A stretch of 64,000 nt of DNA from an uncultured Thermoguttaceae bacterium (GCA_938084835.1 CALKER010000009.1:62001-126000); one strand, 5' to 3'; positions 38,829-48,341 are shown, counted from the stretch's first letter. The notes: a model not told the origin generated them from the sequence alone. Translations and numbers: made by a program.

Positions 38829-39285
38829 TGTTCCACCTAGCCTAGGTTAAAGTCCGTTAAAACCCTTTTGACACCAGGGCTGAAAACCTAAGGTTTCCTT
38901 CGCCGTTCGATTGTTGGTGAGTTTCCCAAAGCGGTCCGATTTGCTCTCGTTGCCGATTTACCGTTATTTCCACCCAAATTAGCTCGAAATTTGGGCTGCT
39001 TCAAAACACAGGCGCCTTTCCGCTTGGATCTTCTAACCCTTTCTCCGACAGGTTTTTTTGCCGGCCAGGGCCAAACCATCTTCCAAATCGCATTGCGCCA
39101 TTTCGATTGCCACTTTCGCCTACTCGAAAGTCCACGTAGCGGGTGCCGATCAATCACCGGCCAAGTGCTTGGGGACAAACGACCACGAAGCGAAACCCAT
39201 CCAACCAATCGCCACCAAACTTTTAACTGGCACGGACCGAGCGGCCTCCTGCGACACCTTTCAAATAGTCCTAAGGGCCCAAGCT
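38829..39285. other. 457-bp spacer between rplR and rpsE
   Basis: No gene supported. A minus-strand frame at 38888-39208 is basic (Arg/Trp/Lys-rich) but lacks a ribosome site and family likeness, and I regard it as noncoding. Confidence 0.45.
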
Positions 39286-39783
39286 TTATTTTTTGCCGCC
39301 GGACTTTTTCTTTTGCCCGGAAGGCGGAGCGGCACCAGCTTTGGCCGCCTTGTCGGTTTTTGCCTTCTTTTCAGCGGCAACCTTTTCGGGTTTTTCTTTT
39401 GGTTCCGGCTTAGCTCCGATATCCAAACCGGCATCCCGCGCGGCATCAGCCAGCGCTGCCACTCTGCCGTGATATTTATAACGTCCGCGATCGAAAACGA
39501 CCTTGGCAACACCGGCGGCCAAGGCTCGCTCGGCAATCGCCCGGCCCACGAGCTTTGCGGCCTCGATATCACCGCCATGCTTACGATCGCCGAGGATCTC
39601 CTTCTCCACGGTACTGGCAGAAGCCAAAGTTCGCCCCGTGGTATCGTCGATCACTTGAGCATAAATGTGTTTGTGACTTCGGAATACACTCAGACGCGGG
39701 CGCGTTGACACCCGTTTTAATTTGTTCCGGACGCGATAACAGCGTCGCTGACGCTGACGATTTAGTTCTTTCTGCTTATTCAC
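39286..39783 (-). CDS. rplR: 50S ribosomal protein L18 with Lys/Ala-rich tail
   Basis: Binds 5S rRNA. I start at the GTG at 39783 (GGTGG about 8 nt upstream), giving about 166 residues; the open frame further upstream is not family-like. The core (about 1-115) has [18 protein letters not shown] and the ending [32 protein letters not shown] stretch. A tail of about 45 residues follows, made mostly of Lys, Ala, Pro and Gly ([20 protein letters not shown]), which is not in the usual 115-120 residue protein. Confidence 0.94.
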   Translation of the reverse strand: MNKQKELNRQRQRRCYRVRNKLKRVSTRPRLSVFRSHKHIYAQVIDDTTGRTLASASTVEKEILGDRKHGGDIEAAKLVGRAIAERALAAGVAKVVFDRGRYKYHGRVAALADAARDAGLDIGAKPEPKEKPEKVAAEKKAKTDKAAKAGAAPPSGQKKKSGGKK

Positions 39784-40021
39784 TGTTACTGTCCACCCAG
39801 TTGCTGGTGACATCTTCGGAAACCGTTTCCGGTGAGACGGCTGTGACCCAATCAGACCACGGAATACGGTTTCCGTCTCCCAAGGCAACTATTAACCACC
39901 GGCAAAACCGCTTGTTTCGCGCGCCCCCACCAATCTCGGGCTCGAAGCGGCCGATTTAAACTTCCTCCCAAGCCGACTCGCCCACGAAGTCGCTCGGGCC
40001 TTCCCGAGCTATTTAAACGCC

Positions 40022-40064
40022 AGCTGGTGTAAAAATATAAAGGCGATTGCCAAACCAGCTAAGG
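40022..40064. repeat. inverted repeat in the rplF-rplR spacer
   Basis: AGCTGGT near 40022-40028 pairs with ACCAGCT near 40054-40060, enclosing GTAAAAAT and a small GGCgattGCC hairpin. Part of it resembles the 5' flank and start of tRNA-Val(TAC). It could be a processing or regulatory hairpin in the operon mRNA; this is not proven. Confidence 0.4.
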
Positions 40065-40079
40065 TTTACAGCCAAACGA

Positions 40080-40628
40080 TTACTTCTTCCCGGTTCCCTT
40101 CCGCTCTTTGATGCGGACCACTTCCCCCACGTAGCGCAAACCTTTTCCTAAATACGGATCGGCTTTGCGAACCGCTCGCACCTCGGCGGCGAACTCACCT
40201 ACACGTTGCTTATCAATTCCCCAGATGCGAATGTGCTGCTGATCTGGGCAGGTAACTTTTAAATCGGGCGGGATAGGAATATGAACCTCGTGTGCAAAAC
40301 CCACGCGGAGATGGAGCTCATTGCCAACTATAGCAGCGATATAGCCGATGCCGTTAATTTCCAGCTGCTTTTCATATCCCTGGGTGACGCCGGTGACCAT
40401 GTTCTGAATTAAGGCACGTGTCAAGCCATGGTATGCCTTTGTCCACCTGGTCTGCATCGCCGGCTTGACACTAATAATTCGCGATCGAGGATCAAATTCC
40501 ACTGCCACTTCTGGCCGATGTCGGTAATGAAGCTTCCCCAGTGGTCCCTGTATCTCCACTGTCCGGTCCACAATTGACACCTGCACATTTTCAGGGACGA
40601 CAATAGGCTTTTTTCCGATTCGTGACAT
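40080..40628 (-). CDS. rplF: 50S ribosomal protein L6
   Basis: Large-subunit protein near the GTPase-associated centre. 182 residues. It begins MSRIGKKPIVVPENVQV as in the family, and the C-terminal signature PYLGKGLRYVGEVVRIKERKGTGKK lies at about 158-182. Complete. A 354-bp spacer precedes it on the rpsH side, and 296 bp follow before rplR. Confidence 0.97.
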   Translation of the reverse strand: MSRIGKKPIVVPENVQVSIVDRTVEIQGPLGKLHYRHRPEVAVEFDPRSRIISVKPAMQTRWTKAYHGLTRALIQNMVTGVTQGYEKQLEINGIGYIAAIVGNELHLRVGFAHEVHIPIPPDLKVTCPDQQHIRIWGIDKQRVGEFAAEVRAVRKADPYLGKGLRYVGEVVRIKERKGTGKK

Positions 40629-40982
40629 GCTGGTTCAACCTCACACACTAACCACCGACCAACCCCTGTTAGAGCCCCTCGACGGTGCTGAGGGCCGGAG
40701 TAGGGACCCCTTGTGGACGACAAATAATGCCCGGCGCTTTGTTCTACGCCGCACCTATTCCTCAGCCTATCCGTGGCTTTTGCAGCCCACAGGTAAGCAG
40801 AGGGTTCTCGCCAACCCTGTGAGCGCCCCCGGTCGTACAACTGCCCCCGGACATTCACTCTAGAAACCCAATCTCCCCGCATCTGTTAGCAAAGCTCTCG
40901 GGGAAGCTTTGAACACCTTTGGTCAAAACGAACGCCACTACCTGAAAACCACCGTTAGCGGGGAAGGTCAGAACTTGGGTGG
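40629..40982. other. 354-bp spacer between rpsH and rplF
   Basis: No gene or clear hairpin. These genes are normally nearly adjacent. Confidence 0.45.
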
Positions 40983-41378
40983 TCACCACACTTTGCAAAT
41001 AATTTCGCCGCCTATTTTTCTCTGACGTGCTTCACGGTCACTCATCACCCCTTGGCTTGTGCTAAGCACATAAATTCCCAGGCCATTGAGAACGGGCCGA
41101 AGCTTCTGATAGCCACAATAAATTCGCCGACCGGGGGAGCTCACCCGTTCAATGTGCCGAATCACCCGCTCGCCATTGGGACCGTATTTCAAGTAGATCC
41201 GCAAGTTTTTTCCTGGGCCCGCGTCAATTTCTTCCCAATCCCAAATGTAGCCCTCACGTTTGAGGACCTCGGCCACACCCCGCTTGAACTTTGAGCTGGG
41301 CAGGTCGACGTAGGGGTGCTCCACGCGGACCGCGTTGCGGATTCGGGTCAGCATGTCGGCGATAGGGTCGGTCATCAT
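40983..41378 (-). CDS. rpsH: 30S ribosomal protein S8
   Basis: Central-domain 16S rRNA binder; in many bacteria it represses the spc operon. 131 residues, normal. It starts MMTDPIADMLTRIRNA, has RRIYCGYQKLRPVLNGLGIYVLSTSQGVMSDREAR and ends GGEIICKVW. Complete. Short 15-bp spacing from rpsZ. Confidence 0.97.
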   Translation of the reverse strand: MMTDPIADMLTRIRNAVRVEHPYVDLPSSKFKRGVAEVLKREGYIWDWEEIDAGPGKNLRIYLKYGPNGERVIRHIERVSSPGRRIYCGYQKLRPVLNGLGIYVLSTSQGVMSDREARQRKIGGEIICKVW

Positions 41379-41393
41379 ATCCGCTCAGGTCCT

Positions 41394-41579
41394 CTACCAA
41401 CTCGCCTTTCGTACACCAGGAATCAATCCCCAATCAGCCAGTTTCCGCAGACAGATGCGGCAGATGCCAAACTTGCGATAAAAACCTCGTGGTCTGCCGC
41501 ATAGCCGACAACGGTTCCGCCGCCGGACGGCGAACTTCGGCTCACGCATCGCTTTGACTATTTTGGCTTTACTTGCCAT
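41394..41579 (-). CDS. rpsZ: 30S ribosomal protein S14, zinc type
   Basis: A 61-residue short S14 (type Z). The zinc ribbon [23 protein letters not shown] lies at about 24-46 with all four Cys. The C-terminus [11 protein letters not shown] is typical. Located between rplE and rpsH, 15 bp from rpsH. Confidence 0.97.
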   Translation of the reverse strand: MASKAKIVKAMREPKFAVRRRNRCRLCGRPRGFYRKFGICRICLRKLADWGLIPGVRKASW

Positions 41580-41609
41580 GGATTTGGTTCCTACCGTTAT
41601 TCTGCTCGC

Positions 41610-42155
41610 TTAGGCAGAGCGGAAAGGCATCCCCAGAAGCTGCAGCAGCAAGCGCGCTTCCTCGTCGCTTTCGCTCGTAGTCACAATGGTGATATTCATC
41701 CCTTGAGGGCGGGAATAGCGGTCCGGGTTCAGTTCCGGGAAAACAAACTGCTCTGACAGCCCTAGGTTGTAGTTCCCATGGCCGTCGAATGCCCGAGGAT
41801 TCAAGCCGCGAAAGTCGCGAACGCGGGGCAAGGCCAAGGAAATAAGCCGGTCGAGGAATTCATACATTCGTCGCCGCCGTAACGTGACCATGCAACCGAT
41901 GGCCATGCCCCGCCGCACGCGAAAGGCTGCCACCGATTTTCGTGCCCGAGTCACCACCGGTTTTTGCCCAGTGATTAGGCTGAGGGCATCCACGGCCTCC
42001 TCAAGATATTTCTTATCCTGAAGGGCTTTGCCCACGCCCATGTTCACAACAATCTTTTCTAGCCGCGGCAGGGACAGGGGATTCGTGCGCCCAAGCCGCT
42101 TGGCGAGTTCTGGGACGATCTCGCGTTGATAACGTTCCATTAACCGAGGGATCAT
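41610..42155 (-). CDS. rplE: 50S ribosomal protein L5
   Basis: 5S rRNA binder contacting P-site tRNA. 181 residues. Signatures: LPRLEKIVVNMGVGKA (about 28-43), RRRMYEFLDRLISLALPRVRDFRGL, and GLSEQFVFPELNPDRYSRPQGMNITIVTT. The start overlaps the stop of rplX by 4 nt (ATGA). Complete and of normal size. Confidence 0.97.
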   Translation of the reverse strand: MIPRLMERYQREIVPELAKRLGRTNPLSLPRLEKIVVNMGVGKALQDKKYLEEAVDALSLITGQKPVVTRARKSVAAFRVRRGMAIGCMVTLRRRRMYEFLDRLISLALPRVRDFRGLNPRAFDGHGNYNLGLSEQFVFPELNPDRYSRPQGMNITIVTTSESDEEARLLLQLLGMPFRSA

Positions 42156-42520
42156 GACGCACGGGCCTCAGATTGAGCATACCGCTTTCGGGGTGGAGCG
42201 ATTCGGCCAATCTCCGCCCCACACTTCTTGCACACCCGAACCTTACTGCCATCTTCCAAGTAACGGGCTCCGGCGCGAGTCGCTCGCCCACAGGCAGAAC
42301 AAACCAACAACACGTTGGACCAATGGATGGGCATTTCCACTTCAATCCGCCCACCCTGAGGGTGTTTGCGACTCCGCCGCAAGTGCTTGATTACCTTGTT
42401 TATGCCTTCGACGACCAACTTGTGGTTCTTTCGGTCCACACGGAGAACGCGACCTCGCTTACCGCGGTCTTCCCCTGTGATGACCTCTACAAGGTCGTCC
42501 CGGCGAATGAGCATCACCAT
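42152..42520 (-). CDS. rplX: 50S ribosomal protein L24 with zinc-finger tail
   Basis: Assembly initiator of the large subunit. I start at the ATG at 42520, with AGGAGG 8 nt upstream, giving 122 residues. The KOW region has DLVEVITGEDRGKRGRVLRV at about 9-28. The C-terminus carries CSACGRATRAG and VCKKCG, a typical four-Cys ribbon. It overlaps rplE by 4 nt. Confidence 0.96.
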   Translation of the reverse strand: MVMLIRRDDLVEVITGEDRGKRGRVLRVDRKNHKLVVEGINKVIKHLRRSRKHPQGGRIEVEMPIHWSNVLLVCSACGRATRAGARYLEDGSKVRVCKKCGAEIGRIAPPRKRYAQSEARAS

Positions 42521-42528
42521 AGCAGTCG

Positions 42529-42534
42529 CCTCCT
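42529..42534 (-). promoter_or_regulatory. Shine-Dalgarno site deciding the rplX start
   Basis: AGGAGG on the minus strand, 8 nt before the ATG at 42520. It lies within 60 bp of the end of rplN and excludes the longer open frame as the start. Confidence 0.75.
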
Positions 42535-42569
42535 GGAGGCACAACGAACGTGCTGGACCCCAGCCCTCT

Positions 42570-42938
42570 TTATACGACTTCACTTGCCAAGCTTACTATC
42601 TTCATAAAGTTGCGTTCGCGGAGTTCCCGAGCCACCGCGCCAAAAATACGCGTGCCTTTTGGATTTCGCTCCTGATCAATGATGACGGCAGCGTTGCTAT
42701 CAAATCGGACATAGCTCCCGTCGCTCCGCCGCGTTGGTTGTTTCGTGCGGACTACGACCGCCCGAACCACTGCGCCTTTTTTAAAATCGCTGCCAGGAAT
42801 CACACTCTTCACACTGCAGACGATGATATCTCCCACGCGGGCGTAACGCCGCCGCGAGCCACCCAATACTTTGATACACATCAATTCTCGGACGCCTGTG
42901 TTATCGGCGACTTGGAGCCGAGTTTGCGTTTGGATCAT
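42570..42938 (-). CDS. rplN: 50S ribosomal protein L14
   Basis: Large-subunit interface protein, 122 residues. Typical start [27 protein letters not shown] and ending [20 protein letters not shown]. Complete. A 62-codon open frame upstream ends in an ATGA overlap with this start (see findings). The gap to rpsQ is 393 bp. Confidence 0.97.
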   Translation of the reverse strand: MIQTQTRLQVADNTGVRELMCIKVLGGSRRRYARVGDIIVCSVKSVIPGSDFKKGAVVRAVVVRTKQPTRRSDGSYVRFDSNAAVIIDQERNPKGTRIFGAVARELRERNFMKIVSLASEVV

Positions 42939-43123
42939 GACTCAACTACCCCAACGCTATACCGTTCCGCGGTGGTGCTCGACCTCTGTAAGCTTTCTCT
43001 TCGCCTCCGACAGGACCTCAGCGGCGGCTTAAAGCGGAACTTACCGCTGCGGCTGCCCGGTGACACTTCCGGTGCCATTGTCCGCCGTTGGGCAACCTGA
43101 CGCTTAAATCTTCGTTGTTCCAA
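42935..43123 (-). CDS. possible basic 62-residue protein upstream of rplN (doubtful)
   Basis: A small open frame rich in Arg, Ser and Lys, ending in an ATGA overlap with rplN. It starts at a TTG with weak ribosome-binding sequence. No family likeness. The overlap may be chance, and I list it mainly because the spacer is otherwise unexplained. Confidence 0.2.
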   Translation of the reverse strand: MEQRRFKRQVAQRRTMAPEVSPGSRSGKFRFKPPLRSCRRRRESLQRSSTTAERYSVGVVES

Positions 43124-43331
43124 GGAATGGGCCTTCTATGGGATTTCCCCCACCTAACATCTTGCCCTGCTGTTGATGCCATCCTCAATGCGGTTGGCCT
43201 TGACCTGCCAAAGCACGCCTAACCAGTAGGTACGTCTCCAAAGATTGCGAGGCCTCTGGCTTCTTATTTCATTTGTCCTGCGCTTCCTTCCGCCCGCCTC
43301 ATGTGCCGCACTGAACCAGGGTGATTTGCCA
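43124..43331. other. rest of the rplN-rpsQ spacer
   Basis: Part of the 393-bp spacer between rplN and rpsQ. No gene or RNA seen. Confidence 0.4.
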
Positions 43332-43697
43332 CTAGCCGGTCGGCGTAGTCTGAGTGTCGAGCGGGGGAGAGCTTGGCTGAGATTGTGAGGCATTTGCCTG
43401 GGCAAGCACTTCCACATCGGCCGTTTGAGTCTGAAGCGCCTCACGTGCCGCGATATCCAGCCGGCTCACCACCCGCACCAGGCGCCATCTTTTGAGCCGC
43501 GATAACGGCCGCGACTCTACAATCTCCACGGTATCGCCGATCCGGGACTCATTGTTTTCGTCGTGCACGTAACAAATCGTGCGCTTCCGGATATATTTCC
43601 CAGAGCGGGGATGCTTCGCCAGTCGAGGTACCTCCACCCGACGGGTCTTGTCCATCCGGTCACGCGTTACGATGCCAATTAATCTTTTTCTTGGCAT
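43332..43697 (-). CDS. rpsQ: 30S ribosomal protein S17 with C-terminal tail
   Basis: Primary 16S rRNA binder. I start at the ATG at 43697, with GGAGG 6 nt upstream, giving about 121 residues. The OB core has MPRKRLIGIVTRDRMDKTRRVEV and the ending IVESRPLSRLKRWRLVRVV near residue 65. A tail of about 45 residues follows, Gln/Ser/Thr/Pro-rich (QANASQSQPSSPPLDTQTTP). The family is usually 80-90 residues. Confidence 0.95.
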   Translation of the reverse strand: MPRKRLIGIVTRDRMDKTRRVEVPRLAKHPRSGKYIRKRTICYVHDENNESRIGDTVEIVESRPLSRLKRWRLVRVVSRLDIAAREALQTQTADVEVLAQANASQSQPSSPPLDTQTTPTG

Positions 43698-43772
43698 GCC
43701 GATCCTCCGGTGTGCCCAGTGCGCTTGGAAACTCTTGGCCCACACGAGCCAAGCCAGGCCCCGGGGCCTCAA

Positions 43773-43994
43773 TTAGGCCCCACCCGCTGCGGCCAGTTTT
43801 TCCTGCTGTCGTTTTCGCTGGTTTTGGATCGTGAGAATTCTTGCAATCAAGCGGCGGTGTTTCCGAATCTCGCTTGGGGCATCGAGCCGTTCCGTCTGCG
43901 CTTGCACCCGCAGGCGAAATAGCGATTCCCGAGTTTCTTTTAACACCTGCGCTAGTTGCTCATCGCTCATTTGGCGAAGTTCACTTGGCTTCAT
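43773..43994 (-). CDS. rpmC: 50S ribosomal protein L29
   Basis: A 73-residue helical hairpin near the peptide exit. It begins MKPSELRQMSDEQLAQVLKETRESLFRLRVQ and the second helix has DAPSEIRKHRRLIARILTI, the typical signature. The ATG at 43994 lies 97 bp after rplP. A short Ala/Gly tail ends the protein. Confidence 0.96.
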   Translation of the reverse strand: MKPSELRQMSDEQLAQVLKETRESLFRLRVQAQTERLDAPSEIRKHRRLIARILTIQNQRKRQQEKLAAAGGA

Positions 43995-44091
43995 CGTCCG
44001 CCACTCTCCCTAGATCAACCCCGGCCGGCAGCTACTTTGACTTTCCACAAGGATCTTATGTGTGTAGCGGGAATGCAATCTTGAGGTGACG

Positions 44092-44508
44092 CTACATGGA
44101 CTGCCGACGAATGAACCGCACCTTTACCGGCAATTTGTGAGCCAGCCGGGCAAAGCATAGCTTGGCTGCTTCTTCGGTGACGCCACCGATCTCGAACAAC
44201 ACGGTACCGGGTTTGACCACCGCGGCCCAAAAGTCCGGCTCGCCTTTTCCTTTCCCCATCCGGGTCTCCAACGGCTTTGCGGTGATCGGCTTGTGGGGAA
44301 AGATACGGATGTACAGGCGACCTTCATTGCGGAGATATTGCTGGGCGGCAATTCGGCCGGCCTCAATCGTTTGGGCGCTGATCCAGCCTCCCTGGACTGC
44401 TTGGAGGCCAAAGTCCCCAAACGCGACGCGATTCCCCTGGGTCGCCTTACCTCTTATACGCCCTCTTTGGGCCTTTCGATACTTTACCCGCCTGGGCATC
44501 ATCGCCAT
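44092..44508 (-). CDS. rplP: 50S ribosomal protein L16
   Basis: A-site-proximal large-subunit protein, about 138 residues. I start at the ATG at 44508, with AGAGGA about 9 nt upstream; the core begins [15 protein letters not shown]. Signatures: [22 protein letters not shown], and [26 protein letters not shown]. The start lies inside the end of rpsC (62-nt overlap), suggesting coupled translation. Confidence 0.95.
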   Translation of the reverse strand: MAMMPRRVKYRKAQRGRIRGKATQGNRVAFGDFGLQAVQGGWISAQTIEAGRIAAQQYLRNEGRLYIRIFPHKPITAKPLETRMGKGKGEPDFWAAVVKPGTVLFEIGGVTEEAAKLCFARLAHKLPVKVRFIRRQSM

Positions 44509-45166
44509 GGTCTTGATCCTCTCCGAACATGCCAAGGTTAATCCACACTTTGACGCCAATCCGGCCTTGAGGGATTAGTGCCTCGGCAAAACCATAATCG
44601 ATATTGGCCATCAGTGTCGACAAAGGCATGGTGCCGGCAATTTCTTTTTCCGAGCGGCACATTTCCGCTCCGCCCAACCGGCCGGAGACCTGGATCTTGA
44701 TCCCCTTGGCCCCCGCCTTCATAGTTTCTTCGATGGCGCGCTTCATTGTCCGCCGGAAACTGGCCCGGCGGGAAAGCTGCTCGGCAATATCCTCGGCCAC
44801 CAATTGGGCAACCAATTCCGGTTGGCGGACCTCGATCACGTCCAAGCGAATCCGGCGGCCCGTCAGTTCCTCAAGTTCCCGCTGAAGTTCTTCTTTCTTT
44901 TCCCCCTTTCGGCCGATGAGAATTCCCGGCCGCGCCGAGTGCACAAACACGCGCACTTCATCCCGCGTCCGCTCAATTTCGATCTTGGCCACCATGGGGT
45001 ACATGGGGCGGCCTTCGGCATCTTTCCGGTTCTTGATGAAATCCCGAATCTTTTGGTCTTCCACCAAAAGATCTGAAAACTCCGACTTTCGCGAGGCGTA
45101 CCACCGGCTGGCCCAGGGCAGCACCACACCCACGCGAAATCCGATGGGATTTACCTTCTGACCCAT
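44447..45166 (-). CDS. rpsC: 30S ribosomal protein S3
   Basis: Mouth of the mRNA entry tunnel. 239 residues. It begins [15 protein letters not shown], with the KH domain around [25 protein letters not shown] at about 77-101 and the C-terminal [35 protein letters not shown]. Complete. The end overlaps rplP by about 62 nt, longer than the usual few bases. Confidence 0.96.
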   Translation of the reverse strand: MGQKVNPIGFRVGVVLPWASRWYASRKSEFSDLLVEDQKIRDFIKNRKDAEGRPMYPMVAKIEIERTRDEVRVFVHSARPGILIGRKGEKKEELQRELEELTGRRIRLDVIEVRQPELVAQLVAEDIAEQLSRRASFRRTMKRAIEETMKAGAKGIKIQVSGRLGGAEMCRSEKEIAGTMPLSTLMANIDYGFAEALIPQGRIGVKVWINLGMFGEDQDHGDDAQAGKVSKGPKRAYKR

Positions 45167-45182
45167 AAGGGGATCCGCTCCT

Positions 45183-45506
45183 TTATTCCAACGCCACGGT
45201 GATGTGCGACATCCGCCTCAAATAGATGGAGGCCGCCCCCCGCGCCCGCGGGCGAAGCCGCTTCAGCGACGGCCCTTGATCCACACGTACCTCCACCAGC
45301 CGAAGCCGCCCAGCATTGCGCACATCTTGGTCTTCCGCATTAGCCATCGCACTGCGAATTACCTTTTCCAAGAATCGCGCGCCACGCTGGGGTTGGAATC
45401 GCAGGATAGTCAACGCCTCCTGCGCCGTCTTGCCGCGAACCATATCCGCCAAAAGGCGAACTTTACGGGGGCTGATCCGTGCGAATCGATGCTTAGCCAC
45501 ATACAT
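45183..45506 (-). CDS. rplV: 50S ribosomal protein L22
   Basis: Exit-tunnel protein, 107 residues (short form). Signatures: [26 protein letters not shown] at the start and the ending [12 protein letters not shown]. It sits 16 bp before rpsC. The gap to rpsS is 172 bp. Confidence 0.96.
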   Translation of the reverse strand: MYVAKHRFARISPRKVRLLADMVRGKTAQEALTILRFQPQRGARFLEKVIRSAMANAEDQDVRNAGRLRLVEVRVDQGPSLKRLRPRARGAASIYLRRMSHITVALE

Positions 45507-45678
45507 AGCTGGTCTGACCGTCCCTTTGTGCGAAATTCTCGAACACTGACAGCCAGTCGTCTGCGCTGTGTTTGTTCGTCACAGCTTCAGTGTCACCTGA
45601 CTGTTTACCAAAGCCCACCACCATCTAAAAGCAAGCCAGGCCAATGCGGGGCTCACTTCGGTTCGGCAAATGCAGCCG

Positions 45679-45963
45679 CTATTTTCGTTTAGCTTCCTTT
45701 TTGGCAGCACCACCGTGCCCGCGGAAGGTCCGGGTGGGAGCAAACTCCCCCAGTCGGTGGCCTACCATCTCCTCCGTGACAAACACCTTCACATGGGTCT
45801 TACCATTGTGGACCAAGAAGGTGTGCCCAACGAACTCCGGAATGATCGTGCATGCCCGAGCCCACGTTTTGATGGGCCGGCGCTCGTTGGAGTCGTTCAG
45901 CAGCTGCACTTTCCGGTAAAGCTTGGCGTCGACATAAGGGCCTTTTTTCAGCGACCGTCCCAT
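45679..45963 (-). CDS. rpsS: 30S ribosomal protein S19
   Basis: Head protein near the A site, about 94 residues. I start at the ATG at 45963 ([12 protein letters not shown], family-like). An in-frame start at 45981 is also open but would overlap the rplB stop. Signatures: [31 protein letters not shown] and [17 protein letters not shown]. Confidence 0.95.
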   Translation of the reverse strand: MGRSLKKGPYVDAKLYRKVQLLNDSNERRPIKTWARACTIIPEFVGHTFLVHNGKTHVKVFVTEEMVGHRLGEFAPTRTFRGHGGAAKKEAKRK

Positions 45964-45977
45964 TGGCTGCCACTTTC

Positions 45978-46838
45978 TCAATGCTGAATCTTCGCTTCAC
46001 CGTACCGCCGGGAGACCCTTCGCCGGAGAATAAACCGGTTGGACGGTTTGCGTGGCTTACGCGTCTTTCCCCCTTTAGCTGATTTGCCGGTGGGACTACA
46101 GGGGTGACGCCCACCCTTGGTACGACCCTCCCCACCACCATGGGGGTGGTCAATGGGGTTCATCGCCGTACCACGAACATGCGGCCGCCATCCAAGCCAG
46201 CGATTGCGTCCAGCTTTTCCCAAACGGATGGCGTCATGATCTAAATTACCAACAACTCCGATGGTGGCCCGACAGCAGGCTGGCACTCGCCGGATTTCTC
46301 CGCTGGGAAGCTGAATCTGAGCCCATCCTGAATCTCGGGCCATAAGCACAGCGCGAGCCCCTGCTGCCCGGCACAGGGCCGCACCTTTTCCTGGCTGGAC
46401 TTCGATGGCATGGATTTCCAATCCCAGTGGAATTTCGGATAACGGCAGGCAGTTTCCCACTCTTGGTGGAGCCCCGGGGCCACTCATCACCTCATCGCCC
46501 ACCTTTAACCCATCTGGTGCCAGGATGAAGCGCTTTTCCCCGTCCACATAATGAAGTAACGCAATCCGCGCACTCCGGTTTGGGTCGTACTGGATCGAAG
46601 CTACCCGCGCGGGAACACCGTCTTTTCGCCGCCAGAAATCGATAATGCGATATTTCCGTTTATGGCCACCACCACGATGTCGCGCCGTGATTTTTCCCTG
46701 ATTGTTCCGGCCGCCGCCCCGCACCAACGGACGAAGAAGACACTTTGGAGGCTCGGCTCCCGGCGTTAACTCCGTAAAATCGCTGACCGTGGCGTGGCGA
46801 CGCCCTGGGGATGTCGGCTTATAAACACGTATACCCAT
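45978..46838 (-). CDS. rplB: 50S ribosomal protein L2
   Basis: Peptidyl-transferase-centre protein, 286 residues, slightly above the usual 275. The N-terminal OB part has [34 protein letters not shown]; the C-terminal signature is [28 protein letters not shown] with the conserved His. Complete. Followed closely by rpsS and preceded by a 121-bp gap to rplW. Confidence 0.97.
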   Translation of the reverse strand: MGIRVYKPTSPGRRHATVSDFTELTPGAEPPKCLLRPLVRGGGRNNQGKITARHRGGGHKRKYRIIDFWRRKDGVPARVASIQYDPNRSARIALLHYVDGEKRFILAPDGLKVGDEVMSGPGAPPRVGNCLPLSEIPLGLEIHAIEVQPGKGAALCRAAGARAVLMARDSGWAQIQLPSGEIRRVPACCRATIGVVGNLDHDAIRLGKAGRNRWLGWRPHVRGTAMNPIDHPHGGGEGRTKGGRHPCSPTGKSAKGGKTRKPRKPSNRFILRRRVSRRYGEAKIQH

Positions 46839-46959
46839 TGCAGGAAATCTCCCCGGTTAAAAATCCCACCCGCCGGCTATGGACGCGCGTAAAGGAATCC
46901 AAACCGTCGGTGCAAAAATCGCTTCGCCCTCTTTCCCCCAATTGCGCAAAAACAACTCT

Positions 46960-47271
46960 CTAGAAGAAATCGATCCGGTAGTCCGGGTGAAGGGTTACGA
47001 TGGCCTTTTTCCACGACTTAGTGTAACCCCGTTTGAAACGGAATCGCCGCGGTTTGCCCCGCCGGTTTTGGGTGTTAACCCGTAATACCTTCACGTTAAA
47101 AAGCTCCTCCACCGCCTCACGGATCATCCGTTTGTTAGCCAACGGATGAACCTCAAACGTGTATTGATTGAGCCGCTCCGCCTTATGCAGACTCTTTTCC
47201 GTCACCAGCGGGCGGATAATTACCTGGTACGACGTAAGTTGCAGGTTGGTTTGGGTAATATCCCGTGCCAT
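46960..47271 (-). CDS. rplW: 50S ribosomal protein L23
   Basis: Exit-site protein contacting trigger factor and SRP. 103 residues. Signatures: SYQVIIRPLVTEKSLHKAERLNQYTFEVHPLANKRMIREAVEELFNVKVLRVNT, then a basic loop and a family-like ending. Normal size, between rplD and rplB. Confidence 0.96.
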   Translation of the reverse strand: MARDITQTNLQLTSYQVIIRPLVTEKSLHKAERLNQYTFEVHPLANKRMIREAVEELFNVKVLRVNTQNRRGKPRRFRFKRGYTKSWKKAIVTLHPDYRIDFF

Positions 47272-47454
47272 AGCGGTGCGTAAACCTTAATGCCTTAAGG
47301 TCACAGGTAATTTGGGCAAGTTTCACTGAAAGCTCCCGGCACGCGGGGTCGCGATCAATCCAGGTTCACCGGCGGAAGTATGACTTATTTCGGCTACCTC
47401 CATCAAGCCAGTCGGCAACACTTTGCGCCGGAAAGCGCATCGGAATATTCCGGC

Positions 47455-48156
47455 TCAATTACTGGCATGAGGCTCTGCCAAGATCTTGGCCGAAACCCGG
47501 CCGCCCCGCTTTGCCTCCTGCTCGGCCTTCACCTTCGCGCGTACGGCATCGAGGGCTGCAGGCGTCATTAAAAGCCGTCTTGGCCGGAGAATCTCCAGTG
47601 CATTCAGATCCTGAACCGGCAATACCTCGGCAAGGGGGAGGTTGCGGGTGCTCTTGTAAACGTTTACGTCATAACCGTCAACGACCACAAGGGTGCGAAC
47701 ACCATCTAGCTTTAACGCTCTTAAGACGGCAGCCATCTCGCGCGTTTTGGGCTGATCGAACGTTAACTCGCTAATCAAGGTCACTTCGCCATCGCGAAAG
47801 CGAGCGGCCAAAGCCATTCGCGTTGCCAAACGCAGCGCTTGTTTAGGAAGCCGATAATACCAATCTCGCGGCCGAAGGGCGTGGGCATGACCTCCGCCCA
47901 CCCGGGTCGGAGACCGCCTCGAACCTGCACGCGCTCGACCTGTACCCTTCTGGCGATAAAGCTTTCGTGTCGACCCAGCTACTTCTCCCCGGCTCTTGGT
48001 TTTAACCGTGCCTAAACGTTTGTTCGCCTGATACATCACCACCGCATCATGAAGAAGCTGCTTCGAAATTCGGGGAGCCAGCTCCTTGAGGTCAAACTCG
48101 TAGGTGCCGACTTGCTGACCGGAGCGATCGTAAACAGGTAAGACTAACATCTTCAT
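47455..48156 (-). CDS. rplD: 50S ribosomal protein L4
   Basis: Exit-tunnel protein; in some bacteria it also represses the S10 operon. 233 residues, slightly long at the C-terminus. Signatures: KTKSRGEVAGSTRKLYRQKGTGRARAGSRRSPTRVGGGHAHALRPRDWYYRLP (about 52-104) and LDGVRTLVVVDGYD. The C-terminal 30 residues are Lys/Ala-rich. Complete. Confidence 0.96.
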   Translation of the reverse strand: MKMLVLPVYDRSGQQVGTYEFDLKELAPRISKQLLHDAVVMYQANKRLGTVKTKSRGEVAGSTRKLYRQKGTGRARAGSRRSPTRVGGGHAHALRPRDWYYRLPKQALRLATRMALAARFRDGEVTLISELTFDQPKTREMAAVLRALKLDGVRTLVVVDGYDVNVYKSTRNLPLAEVLPVQDLNALEILRPRRLLMTPAALDAVRAKVKAEQEAKRGGRVSAKILAEPHASN

Positions 48157-48341
48157 ATTCCGTGCTTTTCTTCCGTCTCCGAAATTGTTCGCTAGAGGAA
48201 CGCCAAACTTTTTCTAGCCCACACCGAGGGAAACGGCTTTGACCTTTCGTAGATGTGGATAGAGGGATTTGTAAACAGCTGCGGACCGCCCGGGTTATGG
48301 GTAGCTTGTTGGCGCCCACAATTACCTAAACGCGAGCCCGT

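Noticed and set aside
39058..39708. Plus-strand frame of 216 codons over the rplR region
   Set aside because: Antisense to rplR and without any motif.
42366..43100. Plus-strand frame of 244 codons over rplX, rplN and the spacer
   Set aside because: Antisense to certain ribosomal genes; composition is not protein-like.
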